From Vibrio europaeus (GTDB taxonomy: Bacteria; Pseudomonadota; Gammaproteobacteria; Enterobacterales; Vibrionaceae): a stretch of 64,000 bases of DNA. Every line of letters starts with the position of its first letter. The stretch's first letter is position 1. Location of the stretch: positions 1,550,001 through 1,614,000 of the forward strand of contig NZ_LUAX01000007.1 of assembly GCF_001695575.1 (NCBI RefSeq). Reading direction: 5' to 3'. Below the pieces are notes generated by a model, which did no database searches, was not told the origin of the DNA, and saw only the letters and a program-made list of their open reading frames with translations. The translations under genes and the position numbers were made by a program. Below, piece by piece: positions 17,113-26,309 of the stretch.

Positions 17113-18240
17113 TTAAGCGTATTGAGCTACCATGCTTTCCCAACTCTTCCTTTGGGTGGCAAGCTCTTGCTTCATTTGCTGATAGCGAAGTTTCAGTAGC
17201 GATTCCTCATACTTCTTGGCAAGGTCATTTTTCTTTGCCTCTAGTACCTGCTTCTTCACATCGTAATAATCAGACATTTTACCCATCAGCGCTTCAAACT
17301 CTTTATTCAACGCTTCATTAAGCAGCGCAGCATTAGGTAGTTTACTAATGTTACGCGAAGCGGTGTTGAGGGATTGCTTAGCTTTGGCTTTTTCAATGAT
17401 GAGCTTAGGCGTAACGCGAAGCTTCTTTGTTAGACCTAGCCAAGAGCAAGATTTGATCAACCACTTGGTAGGATCGTACTGCCACCAGTAGATGCCATTG
17501 CGATAGTCGTTTTCAAAGATATGGTGGTAGTTGTGGTAACCCTCGCCGAATGTAAACACAGCAAGCACTGCGTTATCACGAGCGGTATTTTTGTCCGTGT
17601 ATGGTTGGCTTCCCCAAATGTGAGCTAAAGAGTTAATGAAAAACGTCGAATGATGGCTAAGTACCAATCTTAAAACGCCAATAGTCAGAAGCATACCTAA
17701 GATATCGCCGTGTAATAACCCAAGTGCGATAGGGATACCAAAGTTAGTCGCAATGGCTAAAGGTACGTAATACTTGTGTTGCCACATTACGATTTTGTCT
17801 TTCTGTAGATCGCGGCAGTTGCTGTAGTTTTCAAACGTATTTGCATTGTATTCACGCAACATCCAACCAATATGGGAAAACCAAAATCCACGCTTCGCTG
17901 AATATGGGTCTTTGTCGTTGTTATCGACATGCTTGTGGTGAATGCGGTGGTCCGAACTCCAATGCAGCGCACTGTTTTGTAGAGCAAATGCGCCACCTAA
18001 AGCAAAAAGGAAGCGCAAAGACCAGTGAGCTTCATAGGTTTTGTGCGACCAAAGACGATGATAACCCGCTGTGATTGAAAGGTTACAGAAAGAGAACGCG
18101 ACTAAAAACCAAATGAGGTGCTCGACGCTGTAACCTGAAGTCATGCCATACCAAGGTACGACGGCAACAGCGACGATAAAAGAGGATAAGAAGATAAATA
18201 CATTTAACCAAATCAGAGGTGGTTTGCTAGAGCCCGACAT
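17113..18240 (-). CDS. Membrane fatty-acid (acyl-CoA-type) delta-9 desaturase
   Basis: 375 residues with four hydrophobic helices and the three histidine boxes HRLWSH, HRIHH and HNYHH that bind the di-iron centre. It would introduce a cis double bond into acyl chains in the inner membrane. The core ends near residue 275; the last 100 residues are a charged, Lys/Glu-rich probable coiled coil, longer than usual for the family. AGGAAA precedes the ATG. About 42-60 bases upstream of the start is a FabR-like palindrome, suggesting control by unsaturated/saturated lipid balance. Confidence 0.92.
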   Translation of the reverse strand: MSGSSKPPLIWLNVFIFLSSFIVAVAVVPWYGMTSGYSVEHLIWFLVAFSFCNLSITAGYHRLWSHKTYEAHWSLRFLFALGGAFALQNSALHWSSDHRIHHKHVDNNDKDPYSAKRGFWFSHIGWMLREYNANTFENYSNCRDLQKDKIVMWQHKYYVPLAIATNFGIPIALGLLHGDILGMLLTIGVLRLVLSHHSTFFINSLAHIWGSQPYTDKNTARDNAVLAVFTFGEGYHNYHHIFENDYRNGIYWWQYDPTKWLIKSCSWLGLTKKLRVTPKLIIEKAKAKQSLNTASRNISKLPNAALLNEALNKEFEALMGKMSDYYDVKKQVLEAKKNDLAKKYEESLLKLRYQQMKQELATQRKSWESMVAQYA

Positions 18241-18280
18241 GGTGATTTCCTTTCAGCTAACAGTTGTGCGCTAGAATATC

Positions 18281-18298
18281 AGCGTACAAGTGTAAGTC
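18281..18298. promoter_or_regulatory. Candidate FabR operator upstream of the desaturase
   Basis: AGCGTACAAGTGTAAGTC resembles the FabR/DesT operator class (AGCGTACA-CG-TGT...GCT), with a complete left half and a degraded right half. It lies 41-58 bases upstream of the desaturase ATG. Confidence 0.45.
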
Positions 18299-18494
18299 AA
18301 ACGGAATTAAGGAGTTTGATGTCTAACTCACGCGTTTAGTGAATGGAATATGTAACTAAATTTGTAATCGTTAGTTTTCTAAGATAATTATTCAATTTCT
18401 TGCGTAACTAGTTTCAGAATGTTTGGCTTTTAGTTAAATGTTTTATAGTATGAAGAGGTAAGCAATCCTTACAGGAAGTAATAAGGAACTATAA

Positions 18495-19055
18495 ATGGAA
18501 TTAAAAGTAGCTGAATATAGCGACTTTGAACGCATTGCTACTCTGCATGCTCAGAGCTGGAAGCTGTTCTATCAAGGTATTTTGGGCAAAGACTTTCTTG
18601 AGAATGAAGTTCTCGATGAAAGAATGGCTATTTGGCAAACACGTCTTATCAATCCTCCCTTCAACCAACATGTTCTTCTTATACAAGAAGGCGGTTTACT
18701 ATGTGGGTTTATATGCGCATTCGGTAACCACGACTTTGAGAAGGGCACCATTATTGACGCACTCCACGTTGACCCTTCATATAGAGGACGCGGATTAGGT
18801 GTAAAACTGCTTTCGGAAATGGCGAAGTGGATCGCACAATACTTTCCTGATAACGGTGTTTATCTTGAAGTTATGAAAGACAACAAACAAGCTGTAGACT
18901 TCTATGAACACCTTGGCGGCGACTGTAATATCGAGCGCTTGTGGAATGCACCATGTGGGAACAAGGTACCAGAATTAGTCTATACATGGAAATCAGGTAG
19001 AGAGCTAGCTATTAAAGTAGACTCTCATTCAAAGTTTGACATTGTAACAGTTTGA
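18495..19055 (+). CDS. GNAT-family N-acetyltransferase
   Basis: 186 residues, with ATAAGGA upstream of the ATG. The GNAT core is clear: first strand and helix near the start (VAEYSDFERIATLHAQSW), strand 4 IDALHVDPSYRGRGLGVKLL with the pyrophosphate-binding RGRGLG loop, and DNKQAVDFYEHLGG. The last ~25 residues extend beyond the domain. Sequence style is that of Acetyltransf_1 proteins acting on small molecules; substrate is unknown. It stands alone between the desaturase and the efflux genes. Confidence 0.85.
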   Translation: MELKVAEYSDFERIATLHAQSWKLFYQGILGKDFLENEVLDERMAIWQTRLINPPFNQHVLLIQEGGLLCGFICAFGNHDFEKGTIIDALHVDPSYRGRGLGVKLLSEMAKWIAQYFPDNGVYLEVMKDNKQAVDFYEHLGGDCNIERLWNAPCGNKVPELVYTWKSGRELAIKVDSHSKFDIVTV

Positions 19056-19104
19056 AACAAATGACACTATTTCCTGATATTTCTCGGACATTTGCATAGT
19101 CACT

Positions 19105-19145
19105 GTTAGGTAGTTTTAGATAAGCCCATTTATTAATTACCTAAC
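19105..19145. promoter_or_regulatory. Inverted repeat in the leader of the RND efflux operon
   Basis: GTTAGGTA (19105-19112) and TACCTAAC (19138-19145) are perfectly complementary, 25 bases apart, and end 9 bases before the efflux-gene ATG. It could be an operator for an unlinked regulator or a hairpin over the ribosome site. Confidence 0.4.
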
Positions 19146-19154
19146 GGTCTATTC

Positions 19155-20273
19155 ATGAAAAAAACGGTACTTTTTACAGCGCTGAGTAGTGCGCTTTTGC
19201 TCGTAGGATGCGGGGAAACTGCACAAGGATTAAACGAAACACCGGCACAGTTAGTTGTAGCAGAGCCAGCCGCAATTACGTCTCATAAACAAAGCAAATC
19301 GTATATTGGCCGAGTAGAAGCGGTTGAAGATACCAACATCACCGCGCAGGTGACTGGCTACCTTAAATCCCGCCACTTTGAAGAAGGTCAAATGGTCGAA
19401 GCAGGTCAGCTTCTCTACACCATAGAGCCATCATCTTTTGAAGCGCAACTTGCCAGCGCAAATGCAGAGCTTGCACAAGCGAGAGCGAATCTTAAAAAAG
19501 CGGAGCTAGATTTCAAACGCGGTGAAAACCTGCTACCAAAAGGGAGTATCTCCCAGTCTGAATTTGATAACTTAAATGCGGCGCTTCTTGGTGCTAAAGC
19601 TCAATTGGAAGCGGGCAAAGCGCAGTTGCATCTGGCTGAAGTCAACCTTTCTTATACTCAGATCAAAGCTCCATTCTCAGGCCGGATTGCACAAACTAGA
19701 GTGAGCAAGGGGGATCTTGTATCTCCACAGTCAGGAATTCTTACTACACTGGTTAGCTTAGACCCAATCCACACAAGCTTTAGCCTTAGCGAACGAGAGC
19801 GCCTTGAACTCGGTATAGATAAAGTGCAAGGGGACGGTGATGTCGATTCGGTCGAAGTACAACTTGTTCTTGAAAACGGGCAAGCATACGAACATCTCGG
19901 TAAACTGGACTTCTTGGGTAACCGTATTGATGTCAACACTGGTACTCTTGCAATGCGCGCGGTAGTAGACAATCCTGAATACCGTTTGCTTCCCGGGCAA
20001 CATATTCGTGTCGAGCTGCGTGAAAAAGAAGCGACTGACGTCGTAGTCGTACCACGCCGCGCAGTGCAAACTGACCTAGAAGGTAACTTTGTGATGATAG
20101 TTGCGGAAGGTAATGTAGCTGAGCGAAGAAATGTTGAACTTGGCCGTCAACTTGAGCAGGGTATTGTTGTTCAAAGTGGTATTGGTGCCGACGAACAAGT
20201 AATCACACAAGGCCTTCAACGTATCCGAAATGGAATTCCTGTACGTTTTGACGAAAAAACAGCAGCTGAATAA
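19155..20273 (+). CDS. RND efflux periplasmic adaptor lipoprotein (AcrA-like)
   Basis: 372 residues. A lipoprotein signal (LLLVGC, lipidated Cys19) is followed by the membrane-fusion-protein order: short beta strand, lipoyl half (GYLKSRHFEEGQMVEAGQLLYTIEP), helical hairpin (about 95-155, LAQARANLKKAELDF), second lipoyl half (KAPFSGRIAQTRVSKGDLVS), beta-barrel and membrane-proximal domain. It bridges the inner-membrane pump and an outer-membrane channel. The pump gene follows by 10 bases. No TolC-like gene or local repressor is adjacent, so the pair probably uses a shared TolC. Confidence 0.93.
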   Translation: MKKTVLFTALSSALLLVGCGETAQGLNETPAQLVVAEPAAITSHKQSKSYIGRVEAVEDTNITAQVTGYLKSRHFEEGQMVEAGQLLYTIEPSSFEAQLASANAELAQARANLKKAELDFKRGENLLPKGSISQSEFDNLNAALLGAKAQLEAGKAQLHLAEVNLSYTQIKAPFSGRIAQTRVSKGDLVSPQSGILTTLVSLDPIHTSFSLSERERLELGIDKVQGDGDVDSVEVQLVLENGQAYEHLGKLDFLGNRIDVNTGTLAMRAVVDNPEYRLLPGQHIRVELREKEATDVVVVPRRAVQTDLEGNFVMIVAEGNVAERRNVELGRQLEQGIVVQSGIGADEQVITQGLQRIRNGIPVRFDEKTAAE

Positions 20274-20283
20274 CGAGGTCTAA

Positions 20284-23200
20284 ATGTTAAGTCGCTTTTT
20301 TATCCAGCGCCCTAAGTTCGCGCTGGTCATTTCTATTATACTCACGCTAGCAGGTGCGATTTCTCTGATGATCTTGCCCGTTGCTGAGTACCCGAAAATC
20401 AGCCCTCCTTCGGTTAATGTTTCTGCCTACTACACGGGTGCGAGTGCAGAAGTTGTCGAACAAGCTATAGCCGATCCTATAGAAACCTCAGTAAACGGTG
20501 TTGAGAACATGATCTACATGTCTTCAAAAAGCGCTAATGATGGTTCTTATAGTTTAGATGTAACATTTGATGTTGGCACTGATCCCGATATGGCTCAGGT
20601 TAACGTGCAAAACCGTGTTTCTCAGATTGAGTCTAAGCTTCCACAAGAAGTACGTATGGTTGGTGTGACTGTTCAGAAGCAGTCACCAGATATGTTGATG
20701 GTGCTGAACTTCTACTCGCCAGACGGCAAATATGATGACAAGTTCCTAATTAACTATATCAACCTAAACGTTAAAGATCAGTTGGCGCGCGTTAAAGGTA
20801 TCAGTAACGTTAACGTTATTGGTGGCGGTGAATACGCGATGCGTGTTTGGTTAGATCCTGAAAAAATGGCTAGCCTAAACTTGACCACAAGCGATGTTTA
20901 CGCTGCGCTTGCCGAACAAAATGTTCAGGTTGCTGCTGGCCGTATCGGTGCTGCACCATATAGCAGTGCACAAGAGGTACAGTTCAACCTCGTAACCAAA
21001 GGTCGCTTAGAAACGGTAGACGAATTTGAAAATGTCGTGATGCGTGCTAACAGTGACGGTTCTACTGTCTACTTGAAAGATGTTGCTCGTGTTGAACTTG
21101 GTAAAAAGTTCTATGACGGTACCGGTAAGTTCCGCGGTGAAGATGCTTCAATTGTCGTGCTTTCTCTACAGTCGGATGCTAACGCGCTGGAGAGTGGCGC
21201 AGCGGTTATGGAACTACTAGAGAAACTTAGTTATAACTTCCCTGAAGGTATGATCTATGAGACTAGCTATGACACCACGCTGTTTGTATCGGAATCGATT
21301 AAAGGTGTAGTTAAGACGCTTATTGAAGCTATCTTATTGGTTATTGCGGTTACATATCTCTTCCTAGGTAGTGCACGCGCGACATTGATTCCTGTCGTAG
21401 CGATTCCAGTGTCTTTGATTGGTACCTTCGCTATCATGCAAGCGACGGGCTTTACGATCAATACCGTGACCCTGTTTGGACTTATTCTGGCCATTGGTAT
21501 TGTAGTTGATGACGCCATACTGGTGATAGAAAACGTCGATACAACCATGGCCAAGGATCCTTCTATTAGTCCGAGAAAGGCTACTTTGATTGCTATGAAG
21601 GAAGTAACAGGGCCTATCATTACCTCGACACTGGTCTTGCTCGCTGTATTCCTGCCTGTTGCGATGTTGCCTGGTATTACTGGGATCATGTACAGACAGT
21701 TCGCGTTGACGATCTGTATCTCGGTGCTAATCTCTTCGATCAATGCATTAACGTTGTCTCCAGCATTGTGTTCACTTGTTCTTAAGCAAGGGGGCGGAAA
21801 TACAGCACGTTGGTTCACAGCGTTTAACGCTGGACTAGAAAAAATTACTGCTCGTTATGGGCAAGTGGCAGGTTTCCTTGTTAAGAAGAGCGTGCTACTG
21901 GTTACCTTCTTCATTGTGGCAGTCGCAGCGGTAAGCTTCTTTGCTAAAACAACCTCTACAGCCTTTGTTCCTCAAGAAGATAAGGGCATCTTACTGGTTA
22001 ACGTTCAGCTGCCGGATACAGCGTCTCTTTCTCGTACTGAAGAAGTGACTGAGCAGTTAGTAGAGTTGGTTCAGAATGAGCCAGGCGTTGAAGGAGTCAC
22101 CGTCGCGAACGGTTATGCGTTTATGACTGGGGCTTCTGCTTCTAATGGTGCATCACTGTTTATCAAGCTACATGACTGGGATACACGAAATGCACTCGAT
22201 GGTGAGCACTCGGCGAATGCAATAGGCCAACGTATTAATGCCATTGCGGCGACTGAGTTACCGCAAGCGATTGTATTTGCGATGGGCGCTCCAGCTGTTC
22301 CGGGTATGGGCGCAGCGTCAGGTTTTGAGTTCGTTTTAGAAGATAGCTTGGGTCGTAGTCGCACTGATCTAGAAATGGTGATGGGCGAAATGATCGAAGA
22401 GGCAAATAAACAGCCAGAAATTGCATTTTCTTTCAGTACGTTTAGAGCCAATGTTCCACATTACTATGTTGATATTGATCGCGAGAAAGCGCAGCAGCTT
22501 GGCATTCCACTGTCCAGTGTTTTCCAAACATTGCAGGGCAACTTAGGCTCTTTGTATGTCAATGATTTCACTATGTTCGGTAAGAACTTCCAAGTCACAA
22601 TGCAAGCTGATGCTGAACACCGTCAAGGTATGGAAGATCTTGAACGCTTCCATGTACGTTCAGCAAGTGGAGAAATGATTCCACTCAGTACAATTGTGAG
22701 CTACGAGCAGGTGTTTGAACCTGACGTTGCATGGCGATACAACATGTACCGTAGTGCTGTCATTCAAGGTCAGCCGGCACCAGGTTACTCAAGTGGCGAT
22801 GCTATTGCTGCAATGGAGCGCGTTGCTGCCGAAGTACTACCGCAGGGCTACCAATACGAATGGACAGGTATGGCATACCAAGAGGTTCTTGCTGGGAACC
22901 AAGCGATATATGCCTTTGCTCTCGCTCTAATCTTTATCTATTTGTTTATGGTTGCGCAGTATGAGAGTTGGACAATTCCTTTGGCAATTATACTGGTTGT
23001 TCCGATTGCGACGCTTGGTTCGTTCCTTGCGCTGAACTTAACCGGAACACCTCTAAACTTATATGCGCAAATCGGTCTCGTCCTACTCATAGCGCTAGCG
23101 GCGAAGAACGCAATCTTAATTGTGGAGTTCGCTAAAGTAGAACGTGAAGAGAAGGATGTTCCAATTGATGACGCAGCTGTAGAGGGCGGGAAACTACGTT

Positions 23201-23436
23201 TCCGTGCAGTAAACATGACGTCTTGGTCATTTATCTTGGGCATTTTCCCTCTGATATTTGCCTCTGGTGCAGGCCATGTCAGTCAAAACTCGCTGGGTAT
23301 CTCTTTGATTGGCGGTCTGCTGTGCGTGTTGTTAGCGGGTACATTCTTAATTCCAGGCTTCTACGCATTCGTTCAACGTCGACGAGAAAAGGCACATGGT
23401 GGTAGTACCAAATTGATTCCTTTAGATGACGAGTAA
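20284..23436 (+). CDS. RND multidrug efflux pump, inner-membrane subunit (AcrB-like)
   Basis: 1050 residues, the HAE-1 length, with 12 expected membrane helices and two large periplasmic loops. The N-terminus MLSRFFIQRPKFALVISIIL is typical. The proton-relay aspartates are in TM4 (GLILAIGIVVDDAILVIEN), and the matching lysine is in TM10 (LAAKNAILIVEFAK). It exports hydrophobic or amphiphilic drugs using the proton gradient. It is the second gene of the operon and is followed by a strong terminator. Vibrios carry many such pumps (vex/vme series); I cannot tell which this is. Confidence 0.95.
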   Translation: MLSRFFIQRPKFALVISIILTLAGAISLMILPVAEYPKISPPSVNVSAYYTGASAEVVEQAIADPIETSVNGVENMIYMSSKSANDGSYSLDVTFDVGTDPDMAQVNVQNRVSQIESKLPQEVRMVGVTVQKQSPDMLMVLNFYSPDGKYDDKFLINYINLNVKDQLARVKGISNVNVIGGGEYAMRVWLDPEKMASLNLTTSDVYAALAEQNVQVAAGRIGAAPYSSAQEVQFNLVTKGRLETVDEFENVVMRANSDGSTVYLKDVARVELGKKFYDGTGKFRGEDASIVVLSLQSDANALESGAAVMELLEKLSYNFPEGMIYETSYDTTLFVSESIKGVVKTLIEAILLVIAVTYLFLGSARATLIPVVAIPVSLIGTFAIMQATGFTINTVTLFGLILAIGIVVDDAILVIENVDTTMAKDPSISPRKATLIAMKEVTGPIITSTLVLLAVFLPVAMLPGITGIMYRQFALTICISVLISSINALTLSPALCSLVLKQGGGNTARWFTAFNAGLEKITARYGQVAGFLVKKSVLLVTFFIVAVAAVSFFAKTTSTAFVPQEDKGILLVNVQLPDTASLSRTEEVTEQLVELVQNEPGVEGVTVANGYAFMTGASASNGASLFIKLHDWDTRNALDGEHSANAIGQRINAIAATELPQAIVFAMGAPAVPGMGAASGFEFVLEDSLGRSRTDLEMVMGEMIEEANKQPEIAFSFSTFRANVPHYYVDIDREKAQQLGIPLSSVFQTLQGNLGSLYVNDFTMFGKNFQVTMQADAEHRQGMEDLERFHVRSASGEMIPLSTIVSYEQVFEPDVAWRYNMYRSAVIQGQPAPGYSSGDAIAAMERVAAEVLPQGYQYEWTGMAYQEVLAGNQAIYAFALALIFIYLFMVAQYESWTIPLAIILVVPIATLGSFLALNLTGTPLNLYAQIGLVLLIALAAKNAILIVEFAKVEREEKDVPIDDAAVEGGKLRFRAVNMTSWSFILGIFPLIFASGAGHVSQNSLGISLIGGLLCVLLAGTFLIPGFYAFVQRRREKAHGGSTKLIPLDDE

Positions 23437-23448
23437 CGTCTGGTAAAT

Positions 23449-23488
23449 TCAAAATCCCCTTAGCCAATTCGCGAGGGGATTTTTTTGT
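23449..23488 (+). terminator. Terminator of the RND operon
   Basis: AAAATCCCCT and AGGGGATTTTTTT flank a 13-base loop. Confidence 0.88.
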
Positions 23489-23510
23489 ATCTAAGGATTG
23501 GAGAGTGAAC

Positions 23511-23732
23511 ATGAAAATCTTTTTTAATGTGTTCGGCAATAAAATGTCTGTAGAAAGAAAAGGAGAAGAGTGGTTACTGTATCAAGAATCAGATACTTCA
23601 ATTCGTCGAAGGGTTTATGATATCTATATCCCTAGTGAGATCGAGTGTGACCGACTCGCTCAGTACTTAGCTGATATGTATCATGAGAACGCGACAGAGA
23701 GGTTTCCATCGGTAGAAAAGATAAAGCCCTAA
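23511..23732 (+). CDS. Small conserved hypothetical protein
   Basis: 73 residues from the ATG at 23511, with GGAGAG about 8 bases upstream (an in-frame GTG at 23505 overlaps that site). The product has no signal or membrane helix. It looks like a small alpha/beta protein: strands near MKIFFNVFGNKMSVE and EWLLYQE, an Arg-rich stretch SIRRRVYDIYIP, then a helix ECDRLAQYLADMYHENAT. I do not assign a function. Its stop codon lies inside the following terminator stem. It lies between two terminators, so it must have its own promoter. Confidence 0.7.
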   Translation: MKIFFNVFGNKMSVERKGEEWLLYQESDTSIRRRVYDIYIPSEIECDRLAQYLADMYHENATERFPSVEKIKP

Positions 23733-23752
23733 CCAACTGGCTAGGGCTTTGT
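23721..23752. terminator. Bidirectional terminator
   Basis: AAAGCCCTA and TAGGGCTTT with a short AT-rich inner loop, T-rich on both strands; serves the small gene and the converging chemoreceptor gene. Confidence 0.8.
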
Positions 23753-23767
23753 TGATAATTGAGCCGA

Positions 23768-25528
23768 TTAAGACGTTTTGAACTCAGCGACAGCGTTATC
23801 CATATCTGTGGCCTGCGCAGAGACACGGTCTACTTCGCTCATACATTGCTGAGCTGAGCCCATATTTCCTTCAGATATTGTGTTCAACTCGGTAATCGAT
23901 TCACTCACTTGGTTCATCACGATGCCTTGCTCTTCAATTGCGGATGCAATACGTTCAGAGTTGGCTTGGATGTTAGTCATATCATCAATGATTTGAGTTA
24001 GGCTACTATCAAGCGTACGTGACGCATCAAGGGTTTGAGAGCCTTGCTCATTACACTGATCTATATTGGTCACCACTTGCGACATTTGAGACTGAATCGC
24101 GGTAACCACTTTGGTGATCTCTTCTGTTGACTGATGAGTTCTACTTGCGAGTGCACGTACTTCATCGGCAACCACAGCAAACCCGCGACCTTGTTCACCA
24201 GCGCGGGCTGCCTCGATAGCGGCGTTAAGAGCCAGTAAGTTAGTCTGCTCGGCGATCTCTTGGATAATGTTTACCGCATCACCAATCTTATCAACGTGAT
24301 TGTTTAGGTCACTGATTGACTCTTGGCTGCTTCCCAAGATAGATGAAAGCTGATCAATATTTTGAACTGTTGTTTCAACGACCTTACGACCATCTTGAGC
24401 GTTAACTGATGCTTGCTGAACACCTTCTACCGCGACAGCGGTACTTTCAGAGATCTCGCTGATCGTGGAGACCATCTCTTGTACAGACGTTGCCATAGTA
24501 CTGGTATGGTCCGCTTGTGTATGGAACTGCTCAATAACGTTTTGCAGTTCATTGTGCATGTTTGAGGTACTTTGTGACAGCTCAGCTGATTTAGATTGAG
24601 TGCCTGAAATCAACTGCTCGAACTCGTCTAACAAGCGATTAAAGTAGTTTGCTACCAAGCCAAGTTCGTCATTTTTCGATAAGTTTGCGCGCAAAGAAAC
24701 ATTGTTGGTACGGGATATATCTTGAAATGCCGCAAGTAACTGAGCAACTTGGGTGTTAATTGTGCGTGAAATTTGGAAAATGAATCCAAAAATGATCAGC
24801 ACGGCTAAGCCAGTTACGCCAAACTTCAGTGTTTCTAACTGGTCTTGTGTCACAGTTGTTTCTTCATTGAGTGATGAAGCAAACGCTTTGAACTGTTGCT
24901 CTACGGCGTGAGACAAGTTGCGCGTTTCACCAAGTAACCCTTCGTTGTATTTAAGACCAATACGTGTGCTCTGGTCTATATAGGCTTGCGCTGAAGAGCG
25001 AAGGGAAGAGGCATCGCTCGGTATGAGCGACGGGTCTAATTTACCAGCCAAAACTTGCTTATTGAACTCGAACAATTCAACAAGTTCATCACTTGAGAGA
25101 GATTCTTTAATGCCGGTGAGTTCAGAATTGTAGCGACCAACCAGCTTATCTTTAGGTTTCAAGCCTCGTTGATCAAACGCTTGAACTAAAGTATTAAACC
25201 CGGTTTGATATTTAAGAATATCTTGTTTAAGTTGGCTACTTGAAGGTAGGTTATGTTGCGTCAACAGGGTTGAAAGCTCAGATTCAAGGCTTAAAAAGGT
25301 GTCCATGTTGCTGTTGAACTTATCGAGATACTTCAGGTCTTTACGGAGTAAGAAGTCTTTCTCATTCCGCCTTAGATTAAGAAGACGAATTTCAAGTTTG
25401 GCAACCAATAAACTTGCTTGATTGAGTTCAGAAGTGGTTTGGGCAAAGTGAGTTGCGGTTAAAAGTACCGAAACAACCCCTAAAATGGCGACAGCACCCA
25501 ATGAATACAGTTTATTTTTGATATTCAT
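23768..25528 (-). CDS. Methyl-accepting chemotaxis protein
   Basis: 586 residues. TM1 is near residues 9-28. A helical sensor region (about 30-225) resembles helical-bimodular sensor style, with LNLRRNEKDFLLRKD near its start. TM2 is near 232-252, followed by HAMP and a signalling domain with EQTNLLALNAAIEAARAG and GRGFAVVADEVRALASRTH. The ATG at 25528 follows AAGGTAATCTC on the coding strand. It is not linked to other chemotaxis genes, and its ligand is unknown. The C-terminus ends AVAEFKTS with no CheR-binding pentapeptide. Confidence 0.93.
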   Translation of the reverse strand: MNIKNKLYSLGAVAILGVVSVLLTATHFAQTTSELNQASLLVAKLEIRLLNLRRNEKDFLLRKDLKYLDKFNSNMDTFLSLESELSTLLTQHNLPSSSQLKQDILKYQTGFNTLVQAFDQRGLKPKDKLVGRYNSELTGIKESLSSDELVELFEFNKQVLAGKLDPSLIPSDASSLRSSAQAYIDQSTRIGLKYNEGLLGETRNLSHAVEQQFKAFASSLNEETTVTQDQLETLKFGVTGLAVLIIFGFIFQISRTINTQVAQLLAAFQDISRTNNVSLRANLSKNDELGLVANYFNRLLDEFEQLISGTQSKSAELSQSTSNMHNELQNVIEQFHTQADHTSTMATSVQEMVSTISEISESTAVAVEGVQQASVNAQDGRKVVETTVQNIDQLSSILGSSQESISDLNNHVDKIGDAVNIIQEIAEQTNLLALNAAIEAARAGEQGRGFAVVADEVRALASRTHQSTEEITKVVTAIQSQMSQVVTNIDQCNEQGSQTLDASRTLDSSLTQIIDDMTNIQANSERIASAIEEQGIVMNQVSESITELNTISEGNMGSAQQCMSEVDRVSAQATDMDNAVAEFKTS

Positions 25529-25672
25529 GAGATTACCTTATTTGTTAAACAATTTGATTTATAGGTAGTTAATGTGATGTTAGTTGCTATTCGCAAATAT
25601 ATCAATTAAGACGGTGGTGTTAGTTTAGTATGCTAGCTGAATCGTTCCAAGTTACATTATAAAGAGAAATAA

Positions 25673-26275
25673 ATGTTTGAAAGCATAGAGAAATATCAAG
25701 CTCTCATTTTTGACATGGATGGTACCATAATTGACACCATGCCTGCACATTTAAAAGCCTGGCAGCAAACCGCTGAGCATTTTGGATTTCCGTTTTGCGA
25801 GCAATGGCTACATAGTTTAGGCGGAATGCCGAGCTATAAGATCGCGGCTGAAGTCAATAAGAAGCATGGTATGGCATTGGAACCTATGGAAGTTTCACGC
25901 TATAAGATGGCTGCGTTTGCGTCACTTGATGAGCATGGTGAGCCGATCGATTGTACGGTGAATGTTCTCAACCATTTCTTTGGTAAGAAAAAACTTGCCG
26001 TTGGTACTGGAAGTCAACGAGAAAGCGCGATCAGGCTACTGACCAAAGCGAAATTGATAGAGAAATTAGACGCTGTTGTTACTGCTACGGATGTGATCAA
26101 TCACAAACCGAATCCAGATACCTTCTTGCAAGCGGCAGAAATAATGAACATTGTGCCAGCGAACTGCCTAGTGTTTGAAGATACGAAACTCGGCCTTCAG
26201 GCGGCCCATGCAGCAAAAATGGATTGTATGATGGTCGAAGGTAATGAACTTGTTTTCTATCCATACACTGAATAA
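25673..26275 (+). CDS. yqaB: HAD-family sugar phosphatase, YqaB-like
   Basis: 200 residues. HAD motif I is LIFDMDGTIIDT (nucleophile and acid Asp two residues apart), motif II is VGTGSQRESA, motif III is the lysine in NHKPNPDTF, and motif IV is VFEDTKLGLQAA. A helical cap sits between motifs I and II. It is close to E. coli YqaB, a beta-phosphoglucomutase-like enzyme that dephosphorylates fructose 1-phosphate. That substrate is notable because a fructose PTS operon lies 20 kb away, but the link is inference. Monocistronic with its own terminator. Confidence 0.85.
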   Translation: MFESIEKYQALIFDMDGTIIDTMPAHLKAWQQTAEHFGFPFCEQWLHSLGGMPSYKIAAEVNKKHGMALEPMEVSRYKMAAFASLDEHGEPIDCTVNVLNHFFGKKKLAVGTGSQRESAIRLLTKAKLIEKLDAVVTATDVINHKPNPDTFLQAAEIMNIVPANCLVFEDTKLGLQAAHAAKMDCMMVEGNELVFYPYTE

Positions 26276-26306
26276 TAAAAGAGCCGCTAAAAATAGCGGC
26301 TCTTGA
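26276..26306. terminator. Bidirectional terminator between yqaB and gsk
   Basis: AAGAGCCGCTA, four As, TAGCGGCTCTT; the A- and T-rich flanks allow use from both sides. Confidence 0.88.
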
Positions 26307-26309
26307 ATT

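Noticed and set aside
21267..21818. 183-codon antisense ORF within the RND pump gene
   Set aside because: The sense frame is a clear AcrB homologue; the antisense product has no family features and no ribosome site.
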